A stretch of 64,000 nucleotides of DNA from JANQTF01 sp041741415. GTDB taxonomy: Bacteria > Bacteroidota > Bacteroidia > J057. This document shows positions 7,446 through 16,878 of the stretch, in pieces. A model generated the notes under the pieces. That model searched no databases. It saw nothing but the letters and a program-made list of their open reading frames with translations, and had not been told where the DNA came from. The stretch is taken from positions 62,001-126,000 of the forward strand of contig JBGSKC010000080.1 of the NCBI GenBank assembly GCA_041741415.1. The letters run 5' to 3'. Made by a program: the position numbers and the translations under genes. Every line of letters begins with the position of its first letter. Position 1 is the first letter of the stretch.

Positions 7446-9035
7446 ATGAACCGACAAAAACTTTCCCTTTCTCTGGCTGCCCTGCTGCTTTTGGGTGGCC
7501 TTTCAGCACAAACTGCCCGCATCAAGCTCGACATCGACCGGACTGTCGGAGAAATCAGCCCGCTGCTCTACGGCAATTTTGTTGAGCATCTCGGGCGCTG
7601 TGTGTACGGCGGGATTTACGAACCTGGCTCCCCCCTTTCCGACTCCATGGGCTTTCGCAAGGATGTGATGGAGGCAGTCAAGGGCCTGAACGTAACCATT
7701 GCCCGCTACCCGGGGGGCAATTTCGTTTCCAACTATCACTGGCAAGACGGCGTGGGGCCGCAGGATAACCGCCCGCCGCGCATGGAGCTGGCCTGGAACC
7801 GGCTGGAAACCAACCAGTTTGGCACCAACGAATTCATGGACTATTGCCGGGCCGTAGGCACAGAGCCTTATTTTTCGGTAAACATGGGAACCGGCACCAT
7901 TGAGGAAGCGCAACAGTGGGTGGAATACACCAACGTGGCGCAGGGGCCCTATTTTGCCGAGTTACGCCGCAAGCATGGCTACGCCCAGCCACACAACATC
8001 AAATACTGGAGCCTTGGCAATGAGATGGACGGCTTCTGGCAAATGGGCCATTTAAGTGCCGAAGATTATGCCAAAAAGGCGCGTGAAGCCGCCAAGCTTA
8101 TGCTCCTCACCGATCCTTCGATCAAGCTGGTAGCCGCAGGAGCCTCCAACTTCCGGCCCGAAGCAAACCCCATGGAGTGGAATCGCGTGGTGCTCGAAGA
8201 GCTGAAGGATGTAGTCGACTACATCGCCCTTCACATGTATGTGGGCAACCCCAGCGACAATTACTACAACTTCCTCGCCACCCCGCTGGTGCTGGAAGAG
8301 CGAACCATACTGGTCAAAGGCCTGATTGATGAAATGATGTCGCGGGCCAACCGCGGCGACCGGGACCCGATTTACATCGCCTGGGATGAGTATAACATCT
8401 GGTACCGATGGAGATCCAGTGAAACCATGTCGGGTACCCGCGCGCTCGAAGAACGATATAACCTCGAAGACGCGCTGGTGATCTCCGGCTTCCTCAATGC
8501 CTTTATCCGCAATGCAGATGTTGTGAAAATGGCCAACATGGCCCAGCTGGTCAATGTGATCGCCCCGATTTTTGCCGAAGAGGACGATATGTTCCGGCAA
8601 ACCATTTACTTCCCCCTCCAGCTTTTCGCCCGGCACGCCAATGAAGGCACTGCCCTGGATGTATTTGTGGATTGCGAAACCTATGACACAGAACGCTTTT
8701 TCCTCGGCCTCGGGGAGTCGCAGGCACAGCTCGAAGATGTTCCCTACCTGGATGTTTCAGCGGTGTACAAAGACAATGGAGAGGTTGTGATCTGTGTCGT
8801 GAACCGCCACCTGGAGAAGGCCATTACAACCGATATCCTCTGCCAAACCGGCCAGTTTACGGGAGAATTTGAGGTATTTGAGGTAAACGGGTCTGATGTG
8901 AAAATGGAAAACGACTTTGATGCAGAACGGATTCAGACAGTCACAAAACCTGCTGTAAAAGCCAGGGGTACTTCGGTGCAGTACACCTTTCCGGCACATT
9001 CCTTTACCTTGCTGAGAGGAAAAATTGTGAAATAA
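7446..9035 (+). CDS. Alpha-L-arabinofuranosidase, GH51, exported
   Basis: 529-residue glycoside hydrolase of family 51, which releases terminal alpha-L-arabinofuranose from arabinan and arabinoxylan by a retaining mechanism. An N-terminal signal peptide (about 1-22, ending LSAQT) targets it to the periplasm or outside. The (beta/alpha)8 barrel has the acid/base Glu193 in YWSLGNEMDG and the nucleophile Glu315 in WDEYNIWYRW, both expected for GH51; the C-terminal part is the usual jelly-roll. ATG 7446 is chosen because the signal peptide begins exactly there; the upstream in-frame extension to 7275 is not coding. It is followed after 32 bases by a GH127 gene on the same strand, so the two probably form an arabinose-releasing operon. 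Confidence 0.92.
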   Translation: MNRQKLSLSLAALLLLGGLSAQTARIKLDIDRTVGEISPLLYGNFVEHLGRCVYGGIYEPGSPLSDSMGFRKDVMEAVKGLNVTIARYPGGNFVSNYHWQDGVGPQDNRPPRMELAWNRLETNQFGTNEFMDYCRAVGTEPYFSVNMGTGTIEEAQQWVEYTNVAQGPYFAELRRKHGYAQPHNIKYWSLGNEMDGFWQMGHLSAEDYAKKAREAAKLMLLTDPSIKLVAAGASNFRPEANPMEWNRVVLEELKDVVDYIALHMYVGNPSDNYYNFLATPLVLEERTILVKGLIDEMMSRANRGDRDPIYIAWDEYNIWYRWRSSETMSGTRALEERYNLEDALVISGFLNAFIRNADVVKMANMAQLVNVIAPIFAEEDDMFRQTIYFPLQLFARHANEGTALDVFVDCETYDTERFFLGLGESQAQLEDVPYLDVSAVYKDNGEVVICVVNRHLEKAITTDILCQTGQFTGEFEVFEVNGSDVKMENDFDAERIQTVTKPAVKARGTSVQYTFPAHSFTLLRGKIVK

Positions 9036-9067
9036 GGGCCTGCCCTGCATTTGATTCCGCTCAGATC

Positions 9068-11032
9068 ATGACAAAGATCCCATTCCTCCTTCTCCTGGCG
9101 GCACTGCTTGCCATGGGTTCCTGCCAGTCGCCCGCCGGGCAGCCAGCCGACTTGCCAGGCAGCTACCCCATCCAGCCTGTTGACATCCGCCAGGTTCATC
9201 TCAGTGATTCCTTCTGGCTCCCGGTGATTGAGCGGGTGCAGGCCATCACGATTGATTACGCCCTGGAAAAATGCCGCCAGGAGGGGAGAATGGATAATTT
9301 CCTGCTTGCCGCAGGTAAGCTCGAAGGGCCCGCCCGCGGGGCCATGCCATTTGATGATACCGACCTGTACAAAATCATTGAGGGTGCTTCCAGCTCGCTC
9401 ATCAGTGCACCCAATCCGGAGCTTGCACGGCGGCTCGACACCCTGATTTCCATCATTGCCCTCGGACAGGAACCCGATGGCTACCTCACCACCTGGCGCA
9501 CAATCGACCCGGCCCGGCCACCTGCTCCCTGGGTAAAAGTGATTGAGGGCAAACGGTGGGAATCACTCGAATCAAGCCATGAGCTCTACAATGCAGGCCA
9601 CCTTTATGAGGCTGCTTATCAGCATTTTGCCGCCACAGGGCAGCGAAACTTTCTCGACATCGCCCTTAAAAATGCTGACCTCGTGGTCCGCACCTTCGGC
9701 AACAACCCCGATCAGCTCCACAAAGTCCCGGGCCATCAGATCATCGAAACAGGCCTCATCAAACTCTATCAGGCTACCGGCAGGCAGGAATACCTCAGCC
9801 TCGCCCGCTATTTCCTCGACCACCGCGGCGACTCCTCCCATCACGCTCTGTATGGGCCTTATTCCCAGGACCATCAGCTGGTTGTGGACCAGGAAGAAGT
9901 GGTGGGCCACGCTGTGAGGGCGGTGTACATGTATGCCGCCATGACCGACATTGCAGCCTTGCAGCAGGACAGCGCCTACCGGCGGGCAGTAGATGCCCTT
10001 TGGCACAACATGGTAGAGAAAAAAATGTATCTCACGGGCGGCATCGGGTCGCGGCATGAAGGAGAGGCGTTTGGTGAAAACTACGAATTGCCCAACCTCA
10101 CCGGCTACGCCGAAACCTGTGCTGCCATTGGCAGCGTGTACTGGAACCACCGCCTCCATCGCCTCGGCGGCGAGGGCCGCTACTTTGATGTCATTGAGCG
10201 GACCCTTTACAATGGTCTGCTTTCAGGGTTGTCGCTGGATGGGAAGCAGTTTTTTTACCCCAATGCACTCGAATCCGACGGCCAGTACCGTTTCAACATG
10301 GGTCAATGCACCCGCCAGGGTTGGTTCGACTGCTCCTGCTGCCCCACAAATCTGATTCGGTTTTTGCCCCGGGTTCCGGAATTGCTCTATAGCCAGGCAG
10401 GAGACACCCTTTGGGTAAATCTGTTTGCTTCCAGCCGGGCAACGGTGGCAATTGCTTCCCAGACCCTTGAAATCAGCCAGGAAACGCGCTACCCGTGGAG
10501 CGGGCAAGTGGTCATTCGGGTTAAAGGAACCAAACGAAGCCCTGCTACGCTTCGCGTTCGGGTTCCGGGCTGGGCACAGGGAGAGGTGCTGCCCGGCGAT
10601 TTGTACCGCTATTCTTCGGCCCGGCAAGGCCGGATATCTCTGCTCCTCGATGGCGAGGAGCAAGAGATTGACATCCGGAATGGCTACCTGAGCCTTAGCG
10701 GCCAGTGGGAAGGCGACCACGAGCTTGTGCTGAGCCTGCCGATGACCGTGAGGCAGGTGGAGGCTCATTCTTTGGTTGCCGACAACCGGGGAAAACGAGC
10801 GCTGGAGTATGGGCCGTTGGTGTATGCGGTTGAGAAAGCAGATGCCGGCTCAGCGTGGGAGGAGCTGTCGCTCCGGGAAGGAGAAGCCTGTGACGTTGTT
10901 TGGAAGCCCGACCTGCTGGGAGGAGTGAACACAATCGGCTGGGGCCCCTACCGCGCGATTCCCTATTATGCCTGGTCTAACCGGGGGGTGAATCCGATGA
11001 AAGTTTGGCTGCCGTTGCGGGAGCAATCCTAG
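9068..11032 (+). CDS. Beta-L-arabinofuranosidase, GH127, lipoprotein
   Basis: 654-residue glycoside hydrolase of family 127. The founding HypBA1 enzyme removes beta-1,2-linked L-arabinofuranose using a zinc-bound cysteine nucleophile; the matching residues here are Glu349, Cys351 in AETCAAIG and Cys424, Cys425 in SCCPTN, so the active site looks intact. The N-terminus is a lipoprotein signal with lipobox MGSC (lipidated Cys19), placing the enzyme on a membrane surface. The (alpha/alpha)6 barrel occupies most of the chain. The gene follows the GH51 gene closely, and the pair would remove alpha- and beta-linked arabinofuranose from plant glycoproteins or pectic side chains. No SusC/SusD genes lie nearby, so this is not a full polysaccharide utilisation locus. 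Confidence 0.9.
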   Translation: MTKIPFLLLLAALLAMGSCQSPAGQPADLPGSYPIQPVDIRQVHLSDSFWLPVIERVQAITIDYALEKCRQEGRMDNFLLAAGKLEGPARGAMPFDDTDLYKIIEGASSSLISAPNPELARRLDTLISIIALGQEPDGYLTTWRTIDPARPPAPWVKVIEGKRWESLESSHELYNAGHLYEAAYQHFAATGQRNFLDIALKNADLVVRTFGNNPDQLHKVPGHQIIETGLIKLYQATGRQEYLSLARYFLDHRGDSSHHALYGPYSQDHQLVVDQEEVVGHAVRAVYMYAAMTDIAALQQDSAYRRAVDALWHNMVEKKMYLTGGIGSRHEGEAFGENYELPNLTGYAETCAAIGSVYWNHRLHRLGGEGRYFDVIERTLYNGLLSGLSLDGKQFFYPNALESDGQYRFNMGQCTRQGWFDCSCCPTNLIRFLPRVPELLYSQAGDTLWVNLFASSRATVAIASQTLEISQETRYPWSGQVVIRVKGTKRSPATLRVRVPGWAQGEVLPGDLYRYSSARQGRISLLLDGEEQEIDIRNGYLSLSGQWEGDHELVLSLPMTVRQVEAHSLVADNRGKRALEYGPLVYAVEKADAGSAWEELSLREGEACDVVWKPDLLGGVNTIGWGPYRAIPYYAWSNRGVNPMKVWLPLREQS

Positions 11033-11045
11033 GCCTGCCCGGCTA

Positions 11046-11633
11046 TCATTCCCACTCCACTCCCTGATACACTTCTGTGAGCGGCAGGGAAGTACCAGCC
11101 AGTTCAATGGAGCTGCCAAGGCCTTCGGCCCAGGAGAGGAGCCACTCGTTGGCGTTTTCGGCACGGCGGAAAACCTCCACGAGAGGCCTTTGCTGGCTCA
11201 CCAGCACATATTCCTGGAGGGAAGGAAGCTGGCGGTAAAAGGAAAATTTCTCGCCCCGGTCGTAGCCTTCGGTGCTGCCCGATAACACCTCTACGACAAG
11301 TGAGGGGTTGACAATCAGGTCTTTGCGGTCAAGGCCATAAGCAGGAGGCCCGCAAATCACGGTAACATCCGGGTAAAGGGATTTGTCAAGCGGCTCGATG
11401 AACACTTTCAGGTCGCTGCCATAGGTGGAGCAACCATTACCTCTTAGCCGGTGCCGGAGTTCTGCCCCCATGTTCATCGCAATCAGAGCATGATTCCGCG
11501 TGGAACCCGCCATGGCTACGAGGAAGCCCTGATGGTATTCACTTTTGAATTCGGCTTTTTCCTCGATCTCGAGGTATTCCTGAAGGCTCAGTGCCTGGAG
11601 AGTTTTGGCTGCACCCATGGTCATAAATTTCAT
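11046..11633 (-). CDS. Uma2-family putative nuclease, copy A
   Basis: 195-residue protein of the Uma2 family (DUF820), a PD-(D/E)XK nuclease-like fold abundant in Cyanobacteria and Bacteroidota and of unknown biological role. The conserved core is seen in the SEYHQGFLVAMAGST, LYPDVTVICG (Asp of the PDV motif) and PSLVVEVLSGSTEGYDRGEKF segments. It is nearly identical to copy B (11820-12398) except for about 22 residues in the middle, where the sequences differ completely. Translation could start at 11633 (MKFMTMG), 11624 or 11618; 11633 is given here. The sequence just upstream contains a decayed duplicate of the flavoprotein 5' region. Whether it acts on DNA is not shown by the sequence. Confidence 0.85.
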   Translation of the reverse strand: MKFMTMGAAKTLQALSLQEYLEIEEKAEFKSEYHQGFLVAMAGSTRNHALIAMNMGAELRHRLRGNGCSTYGSDLKVFIEPLDKSLYPDVTVICGPPAYGLDRKDLIVNPSLVVEVLSGSTEGYDRGEKFSFYRQLPSLQEYVLVSQQRPLVEVFRRAENANEWLLSWAEGLGSSIELAGTSLPLTEVYQGVEWE

Positions 11634-11637
11634 TAGC

Positions 11638-11685
11638 TTACCAAAAACAGAAGATCGGGGTGGTAGCAGGGTCAATGATGAGCAT
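11638..11685 (-). pseudogene. Remnant of a flavin-reductase-like gene start
   Basis: On the minus strand, ATG at 11685 opens MLIIDPATTPI and then runs into a stop after 15 codons. The first residues parallel the flavoprotein start at 7144 (MRTIDPASTPI), and the upstream DNA at about 11686-11790 resembles the stretch upstream of 7144. Only the first codons and leader survive, so this is the relic of a second flavoprotein gene whose body has been lost or replaced by the Uma2 gene that starts a few bases downstream. Confidence 0.5.
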
Positions 11686-11819
11686 CTCGGATCTTGGCTG
11701 ATAACTATTGCAGACCGCACAAAGGTACATCATTCGCACCTACGGAAAAGATGAGAAATCGCAGGGAGTCTGATCTTTCTGCTCAGATCCCAAGCTGCCG
11801 CCCGGTGGGCATTGCCAGG

Positions 11820-12398
11820 CTATTCCCACTCCACTCCCTGATACACTTCTTTGAGCGGCAGGGTAGTGCCGGCCAGTTCAATGGAGCTGTCAAGGCCTTC
11901 GGCCCAGGAGAGGAGCCATTCGTTGGCGTTTTCGGCACGGCGGAAAACCTCCACGAGGGGCCGTTGCTGGCTCACAAGCACATATTCCTGCAGGGAAGGA
12001 AGCTGGCGGTAAAAGGAAAATTTCTCGCCCCGGTCGTAGCCTTCGGTGCTGCCCGATAGCACCTCTACGACAAGTGAGGGGTTGACAATCAGGTCTTTGC
12101 GGTCAAGGCCATAAGCAGGAGGCCCGCAAATCACGGTAACATCCGGGTAAAGGGATTTGTCAAGCGGCTCAATGAACACTTTCAGGTCGCTGCCATGAAC
12201 TTCACATCCCTGGCCAATCCGATTGCCAAGAGCGCGCACGAGGTGAGAAGAAATCAGGGAATGATTCCGTGTGGAACCCGCCATGGCTACGAGGAAGCCC
12301 TGGTGGTACTCACTTTTAAATTCGGCTTTTTCCTCGATCTCGAGGTATTCCTGCAGGCTCAGTGCCTGGAGAAGTTTGGCTGCACCCATTGTCGTCAA
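11820..12398 (-). CDS. Uma2-family putative nuclease, copy B
   Basis: 192-residue Uma2 (DUF820) protein, tandem paralogue of copy A. Residues outside the middle segment differ at only a few positions, and the two genes are also nearly identical in DNA; the divergent middle block covers about 12197-12260 here and 11423-11489 in copy A. The PD-(D/E)XK-like core (YPDVTVICG, EVLSGSTEG) is intact. ATG 12398 gives MTTMGAAKLL, one residue different from copy A. It sits between copy A and the efflux operon, all on the minus strand. The pair most likely arose by tandem duplication followed by gene conversion, or by conversion of an older pair. The biological function of the family is unknown. Confidence 0.85.
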   Translation of the reverse strand: MTTMGAAKLLQALSLQEYLEIEEKAEFKSEYHQGFLVAMAGSTRNHSLISSHLVRALGNRIGQGCEVHGSDLKVFIEPLDKSLYPDVTVICGPPAYGLDRKDLIVNPSLVVEVLSGSTEGYDRGEKFSFYRQLPSLQEYVLVSQQRPLVEVFRRAENANEWLLSWAEGLDSSIELAGTTLPLKEVYQGVEWE

Positions 12399-12447
12399 TT
12401 TCTGTATCCTACCAACAGTGTAGAAAGAAAGTTACGACACATCCGCC

Positions 12448-13746
12448 TTAATTCCCAATCAAACCGGCTTGCAGGAGCAAATCCAGCTCGGCCTGCTTCA
12501 TGGTAAAGCGAGCCAGGATCTCAGCATTCTGAGCCTGCACATAGACCAGCTGAACAGTTCTCAAGTCTACAGAACTGATCTGGCGCTGGCGAAAGAGGGC
12601 AAAAGCGATGTCGGCATTTTCCTGGGCAAGGTTCACTACCGCAGCCTGCCGCCGGGCGGTTTCCCGGGCGGTGACATAGTCGTTCCAGGCCTGCTCCAGA
12701 AAGGTCGAAAGCTGAAGCTGAAGGTCCTGCTCGGCAAGCCGGGCATTGTCGATGCTCAGGTTGGCCAGTTCGATCTGGTTATTCAATTGCCCTCCCTGAT
12801 AAATGGGCACCGACACGCCAAGCCCGGCAAAGGGGCCATAGTTGAAGTTGAACAGGGCAAAGCCAGCCGTGCTGCGGGAGTAGGCCAGGTTGGCCCCCGC
12901 CCGAAAATTGACAGTGGGCAATTTCGCTCCCCGGGCTTCTTTCTCTGTCAACACCGCCACAGCAAGTTCCTTGCGGGCCGCCAGCACCAGCGGATTGTTG
13001 GTTGCCAGGCTCGCTCTCAACTCTTCAATATCAAGCTCGCGGGGCGCCAGGCCTTCCCCACGAACCACATAGGTTGTAGTGGGGCTTTGCCCCATGAACT
13101 GGTTGAGCTGGGTAATGGCCTGCACAATCTCGTTATTTTGCGACAACAGGATCAGTTGCTGCTCTTGCAGGTCAATTTCAGCCTGAAGCAGATCCGTTTT
13201 AGCTGAAGTCCCGATTTCGAACGCCCGGGTAGCAATTTTGACTCGTTCTTCAAGCAATTCAATAAAGGCACTCGTCACGGTAAGTTGCTCCTGCAGACGA
13301 AGGAGATTGTACCACGACAACTCCACCTGATAGAGCGTTTGCTGCACCCTGTTTTGCAGCTCCAGCTGGCCAATGGCTTCCAGCTCAGCGAGGCGGTCGC
13401 GGGCTGCAAACATCCTCATCCCGTCGAAGAGGGTCCAGTCGAGGGCCACGCCTGCGGCGATGTTGTTGTTGCTCACGCCGGTTCTCTCAATCACAGTTCC
13501 GTTGGCAAACTCCTGGTTGAGGCCGGTGTTGGAGTAATTGTAGCTGGTGGTCCCCACCACATTGGGGAGCATCCCGGCCTGGCCGCGGTTGTTCAGGATG
13601 GCAGGCACTTCGGCCTGGTTTCGGGCGATTTGCAGCCCATAGTTGTGCTCCAAGGCCAGATCCACTGCACGCTCCAGGGTGAGGGTATCTTGCCCGGCAG
13701 CCAAGGCCATTTGACAACAGAGCAGGCAAGCAAGGTAGTATTTCAT
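12448..13746 (-). CDS. Outer-membrane efflux protein, TolC family
   Basis: 432-residue outer-membrane factor that forms the exit duct of a tripartite efflux pump. A signal peptide (about 1-19, ending ALAAGQ) precedes two TolC-type repeats of helical hairpins with Gln/Ala/Leu-rich heptads (for example LLQAEIDLQEQQLILLSQNN and the Asn/Gln-rich C-terminal repeat), as is usual for the family. The gene overlaps the end of the RND pump gene by four bases (ATGA), indicating translational coupling, and completes an MFP-RND-OMF operon reading leftwards. Substrate range cannot be read from the sequence. Confidence 0.92.
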   Translation of the reverse strand: MKYYLACLLCCQMALAAGQDTLTLERAVDLALEHNYGLQIARNQAEVPAILNNRGQAGMLPNVVGTTSYNYSNTGLNQEFANGTVIERTGVSNNNIAAGVALDWTLFDGMRMFAARDRLAELEAIGQLELQNRVQQTLYQVELSWYNLLRLQEQLTVTSAFIELLEERVKIATRAFEIGTSAKTDLLQAEIDLQEQQLILLSQNNEIVQAITQLNQFMGQSPTTTYVVRGEGLAPRELDIEELRASLATNNPLVLAARKELAVAVLTEKEARGAKLPTVNFRAGANLAYSRSTAGFALFNFNYGPFAGLGVSVPIYQGGQLNNQIELANLSIDNARLAEQDLQLQLSTFLEQAWNDYVTARETARRQAAVVNLAQENADIAFALFRQRQISSVDLRTVQLVYVQAQNAEILARFTMKQAELDLLLQAGLIGN

Positions 13747-16700
13747 GCCAAATGCGATTCGAGATCCGGGCTTTCCTCCAGCAATGAGTCCTTTTCTGCT
13801 TCTGTGCGCTTGTGGCCAGAGAGATAGACGTACATGGAAGGGATAACATAGAGGGTAAAAACAAGGGAAAAGAGCAAACCCCCAACGATGACAATACCGA
13901 GCGGGATTCTGCTTTGAGCTCCTGCTCCCAGGGCCAGTGCGATAGGCAGAGCCCCCAGCACGGTTGCCAGGGTAGTCATGAGGATAGGGCGCAGGCGGCC
14001 AGCAGCGGCATTGCGGGCGGCGTCGAAGCGATCGACCCCGGCCCTTTGCATTTGATTGGCGAATTCCACGATCAAAATGCCGTTTTTCGTTACCAACCCG
14101 ATAAGCATGATCATCCCGATCTGGGAGAAAATGTTCAGCGTTTGGTCAAACAGCCAGAGGCTTAACAGAGCACCTGCCAGGGCCAGCGGCACCGTGATCA
14201 TGATGATCAGGGGGTCGCGAAAGCTTTCAAACTGCGCTGCCAAAATCAGGTACACGAGGGCCAGGGCCAGCAGCAAGGCATAGGAAGTATTGGAGGAGCT
14301 TTCGGCAAAATCCCTCGAAGCCCCTGCCAGGTCGGTATTGAATGATTCGTCCAGCAAGCCTGCCGCAATTTCCTCCATCACGGCAATGCCATCGCCGATG
14401 GTGTAGCCGGGCGTCATCGACGCCGACACGGTGGCAGCCTTGTAGCGGTTGTATTGAAACAGCTGCGGCGGACTGCTCACCTCCTGGATGTTCACCAGAT
14501 TATCGAGCTGGATAAGCCTGCCCTGGTTGTTTCGAACATAAAACGAGGCCAGATCCAGTGGCTCATCCCGGTTTTCCCGGTCCACCTGCCCTACCACCTG
14601 ATACTGCTTTCCGCTGAGGAGGAAATAGCCGAAGCGCCTTCCCGAGAGGGCAAGCTGCAAAGTGTTTGACACATCCAGGACCGACACGCCCAACTCAGTG
14701 GCCTTCAGCCTGTCAATGGTGATCTGAAGCTCCGGCTTATTGAATTTGAGGTTCACATCCACGTTCAGAAACTCTGGTCGCTTGCGGGCTTCCTCCAGAA
14801 AAACTGGTAACACTGCTTGCAGCTTCTCAAAATTCAGCGTTTGCAGCACAAACTGGACTGGCAAAGAAAACCGCGAAGCGAAAGAAGTGGAAATGGTTTG
14901 CTCCTGGTTTGGAATAATCCTGGCCTCAACATGGCGCTTTGACATTCGGGCGAGCTGGGTGTAAATTTCAGCCTGGCTCCGTTCCCGGTCTTCAGGCTCT
15001 TTCAACACCACGCTCAAAAAACCGCTGTTGGTGGCCCCTGCTCCTGAAAAGCTCGGTGCCGTGATGCCAAACACCATTCGCTGCTCCGGAATGCTATCCA
15101 TCACCTCATCTGCCAATTCGTAAATGACGCGTTCTGTATAGTCGTAGTCAGTGCCTTCAGGCGCTGTTACCGGAAGGCGAATCAAGCTCCTGTCTTCCAG
15201 TGGTGCCAGTTCTTTGGGCAAAGTGGAGCTCAACCACCCAATGATCCCCACACAACTCATCAGCAAAACCAGCGACACCCAGCGCACTTGGAGGAAAGCC
15301 CCAAGGCTGCGAGAATACAATCGCTCCATTCCCCGGAAAAAGGGCTCTGTGGCATGGTAAAAACGCCCGTGTTCGTTGTTTTTCTTCGCCAGAAACACGT
15401 TCAGCACCGGGGTGAGGGTGAGGGAAACAAATGCTGAAATCAGCACGGAAGCTGCCACCACAATGCCGAATTCGCGAAACAAGCGACCAGTAAAGCCTTC
15501 GAGGAAAATCACCGGAATGAATACCACCGCCAGCGTGAGCGAGGTAGAAATCACAGCAAAGAAAATTTCGCGGGTCCCTTCCCGGGCAGCCTGCCATTTG
15601 CCCATTCCTGCCTCCATTTTCTTGAAAATATTCTCTGTCACCACAATCCCGTCGTCCACCACCAGGCCAGTGGCCAGCACGATCCCCAGCAGGTTCAGCA
15701 CATTGATCGAAAACCCAAACAGGTACATGATGAAGAAGGTACCGATGAGCGAAACAGGAATATCGATCAAAGGCCGCAGGGCAATGAGCCAGTCGCGGAA
15801 AAAGAAATACACGATGAGCACCACCAGAAAGAAGGCAATGAGCAGGGTTTCGATCACTTCTTCGATGGCGCGGCGCACAAAGGTTGACTTGTCGATGCCC
15901 ACATCGACGATAATGTCAGCCGGAAGCTCTTTTTTAATTTGCTCAAAACGCGCATAGAACTCGTCGGCAATGTCGATGTAATTGGAGCCGGGCTGCGGAA
16001 TCACCGCCAGGGAAAGGTTATACACATTGTTACGGCGGGCCGAGGTTTCCTCATTTTCAGCTCCCAGCACCGCCTCGCCCACATCTCTGAGCCGGATGAT
16101 CTGGTTGTCGGTTTGGCGAATGATCAGATTATTAAACTCCTCCTCGGTAGTGAGGCGGCCAAAGGTCCGAACGGTGAGCTCCGTGGAGTTTCCTCTCACC
16201 TTGCCGGAAGGCAACTCGATGTTTTCCCGGGCCAGGGCATTAAACACATCCTGCACGGTAAGCTGGTAGGCAGCCAGCAGCGAAGGGTTGAACCACAGGC
16301 GCATGGCTGGGCGGCGCAAGCCAAAAATCCGAACCTGGCTCACACCGGGAATGGTCTGAATCTTTTCAAGCAACACGTTTTCCGCAAACTCACTCAGCTG
16401 GACGAGGTTGCGGGTGCTGCTTTGGATGGGCATAAAAATAATGGGGTCGCCGTTGGCATCAGCCTTCGACACCACCGGCGGGGCATTGATGTCTTGCGGC
16501 AATTCCCGCTGGGCCAGCGATACCCGGTCGCGAACGTCGTTGGCAGCCTGCTCCAGGTCCACGCCCAGGTCAAACTCCACCGTGATATTGCTTGTTCCCA
16601 GTCCGCTTGTAGAGGAAATCGTGCGAATACCCTGCACCCCGTTGATCGCTTTTTCAAGCGGCTCGGTGATTTGTGACTCCACAATGCCGGGATCGGCACC

Positions 16701-16856
16701 GGTGTAGGCCGTGGACACGGTGATCACGGGCGGGTCGATGGCAGGGTACTCCCTCACCCCCAAAAAGGTGAAACCCACATAGCCGAAAAACATGATGAGA
16801 ATGCTCATCACGATGGCCGTCACCGGGCGGCGCAGGGAAAAATCGGAAAGATTCAT
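13743..16856 (-). CDS. RND efflux transporter, HAE-1 (AcrB/MexB) family
   Basis: 1037-residue inner-membrane proton-driven exporter of the hydrophobe/amphiphile RND family. The N-terminus (MNLSDFSLRRPVTAIVM) is diagnostic. Twelve membrane segments and two large periplasmic loops fit the family; the proton relay Asp pair is visible in GLVVDDGIVVTENI (TM4) and the partner Lys in LVTKNGILIVEFAN (TM10). It is the middle gene of an operon with the periplasmic adaptor upstream (22 bases) and the TolC-like gene downstream (4-base overlap). Likely exports amphiphilic drugs, dyes or lipids; no local regulator such as TetR is present, so regulation is unclear. Confidence 0.95.
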   Translation of the reverse strand: MNLSDFSLRRPVTAIVMSILIMFFGYVGFTFLGVREYPAIDPPVITVSTAYTGADPGIVESQITEPLEKAINGVQGIRTISSTSGLGTSNITVEFDLGVDLEQAANDVRDRVSLAQRELPQDINAPPVVSKADANGDPIIFMPIQSSTRNLVQLSEFAENVLLEKIQTIPGVSQVRIFGLRRPAMRLWFNPSLLAAYQLTVQDVFNALARENIELPSGKVRGNSTELTVRTFGRLTTEEEFNNLIIRQTDNQIIRLRDVGEAVLGAENEETSARRNNVYNLSLAVIPQPGSNYIDIADEFYARFEQIKKELPADIIVDVGIDKSTFVRRAIEEVIETLLIAFFLVVLIVYFFFRDWLIALRPLIDIPVSLIGTFFIMYLFGFSINVLNLLGIVLATGLVVDDGIVVTENIFKKMEAGMGKWQAAREGTREIFFAVISTSLTLAVVFIPVIFLEGFTGRLFREFGIVVAASVLISAFVSLTLTPVLNVFLAKKNNEHGRFYHATEPFFRGMERLYSRSLGAFLQVRWVSLVLLMSCVGIIGWLSSTLPKELAPLEDRSLIRLPVTAPEGTDYDYTERVIYELADEVMDSIPEQRMVFGITAPSFSGAGATNSGFLSVVLKEPEDRERSQAEIYTQLARMSKRHVEARIIPNQEQTISTSFASRFSLPVQFVLQTLNFEKLQAVLPVFLEEARKRPEFLNVDVNLKFNKPELQITIDRLKATELGVSVLDVSNTLQLALSGRRFGYFLLSGKQYQVVGQVDRENRDEPLDLASFYVRNNQGRLIQLDNLVNIQEVSSPPQLFQYNRYKAATVSASMTPGYTIGDGIAVMEEIAAGLLDESFNTDLAGASRDFAESSSNTSYALLLALALVYLILAAQFESFRDPLIIMITVPLALAGALLSLWLFDQTLNIFSQIGMIMLIGLVTKNGILIVEFANQMQRAGVDRFDAARNAAAGRLRPILMTTLATVLGALPIALALGAGAQSRIPLGIVIVGGLLFSLVFTLYVIPSMYVYLSGHKRTEAEKDSLLEESPDLESHLA

Positions 16857-16878
16857 GATGGCGGTTTTCTGGGTGGCG

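Noticed and set aside
11046..12398. Insertion sequence or transposon around the Uma2 pair
   Set aside because: No terminal inverted repeats, target-site duplications or transposase gene are visible; simple tandem duplication explains the pattern.
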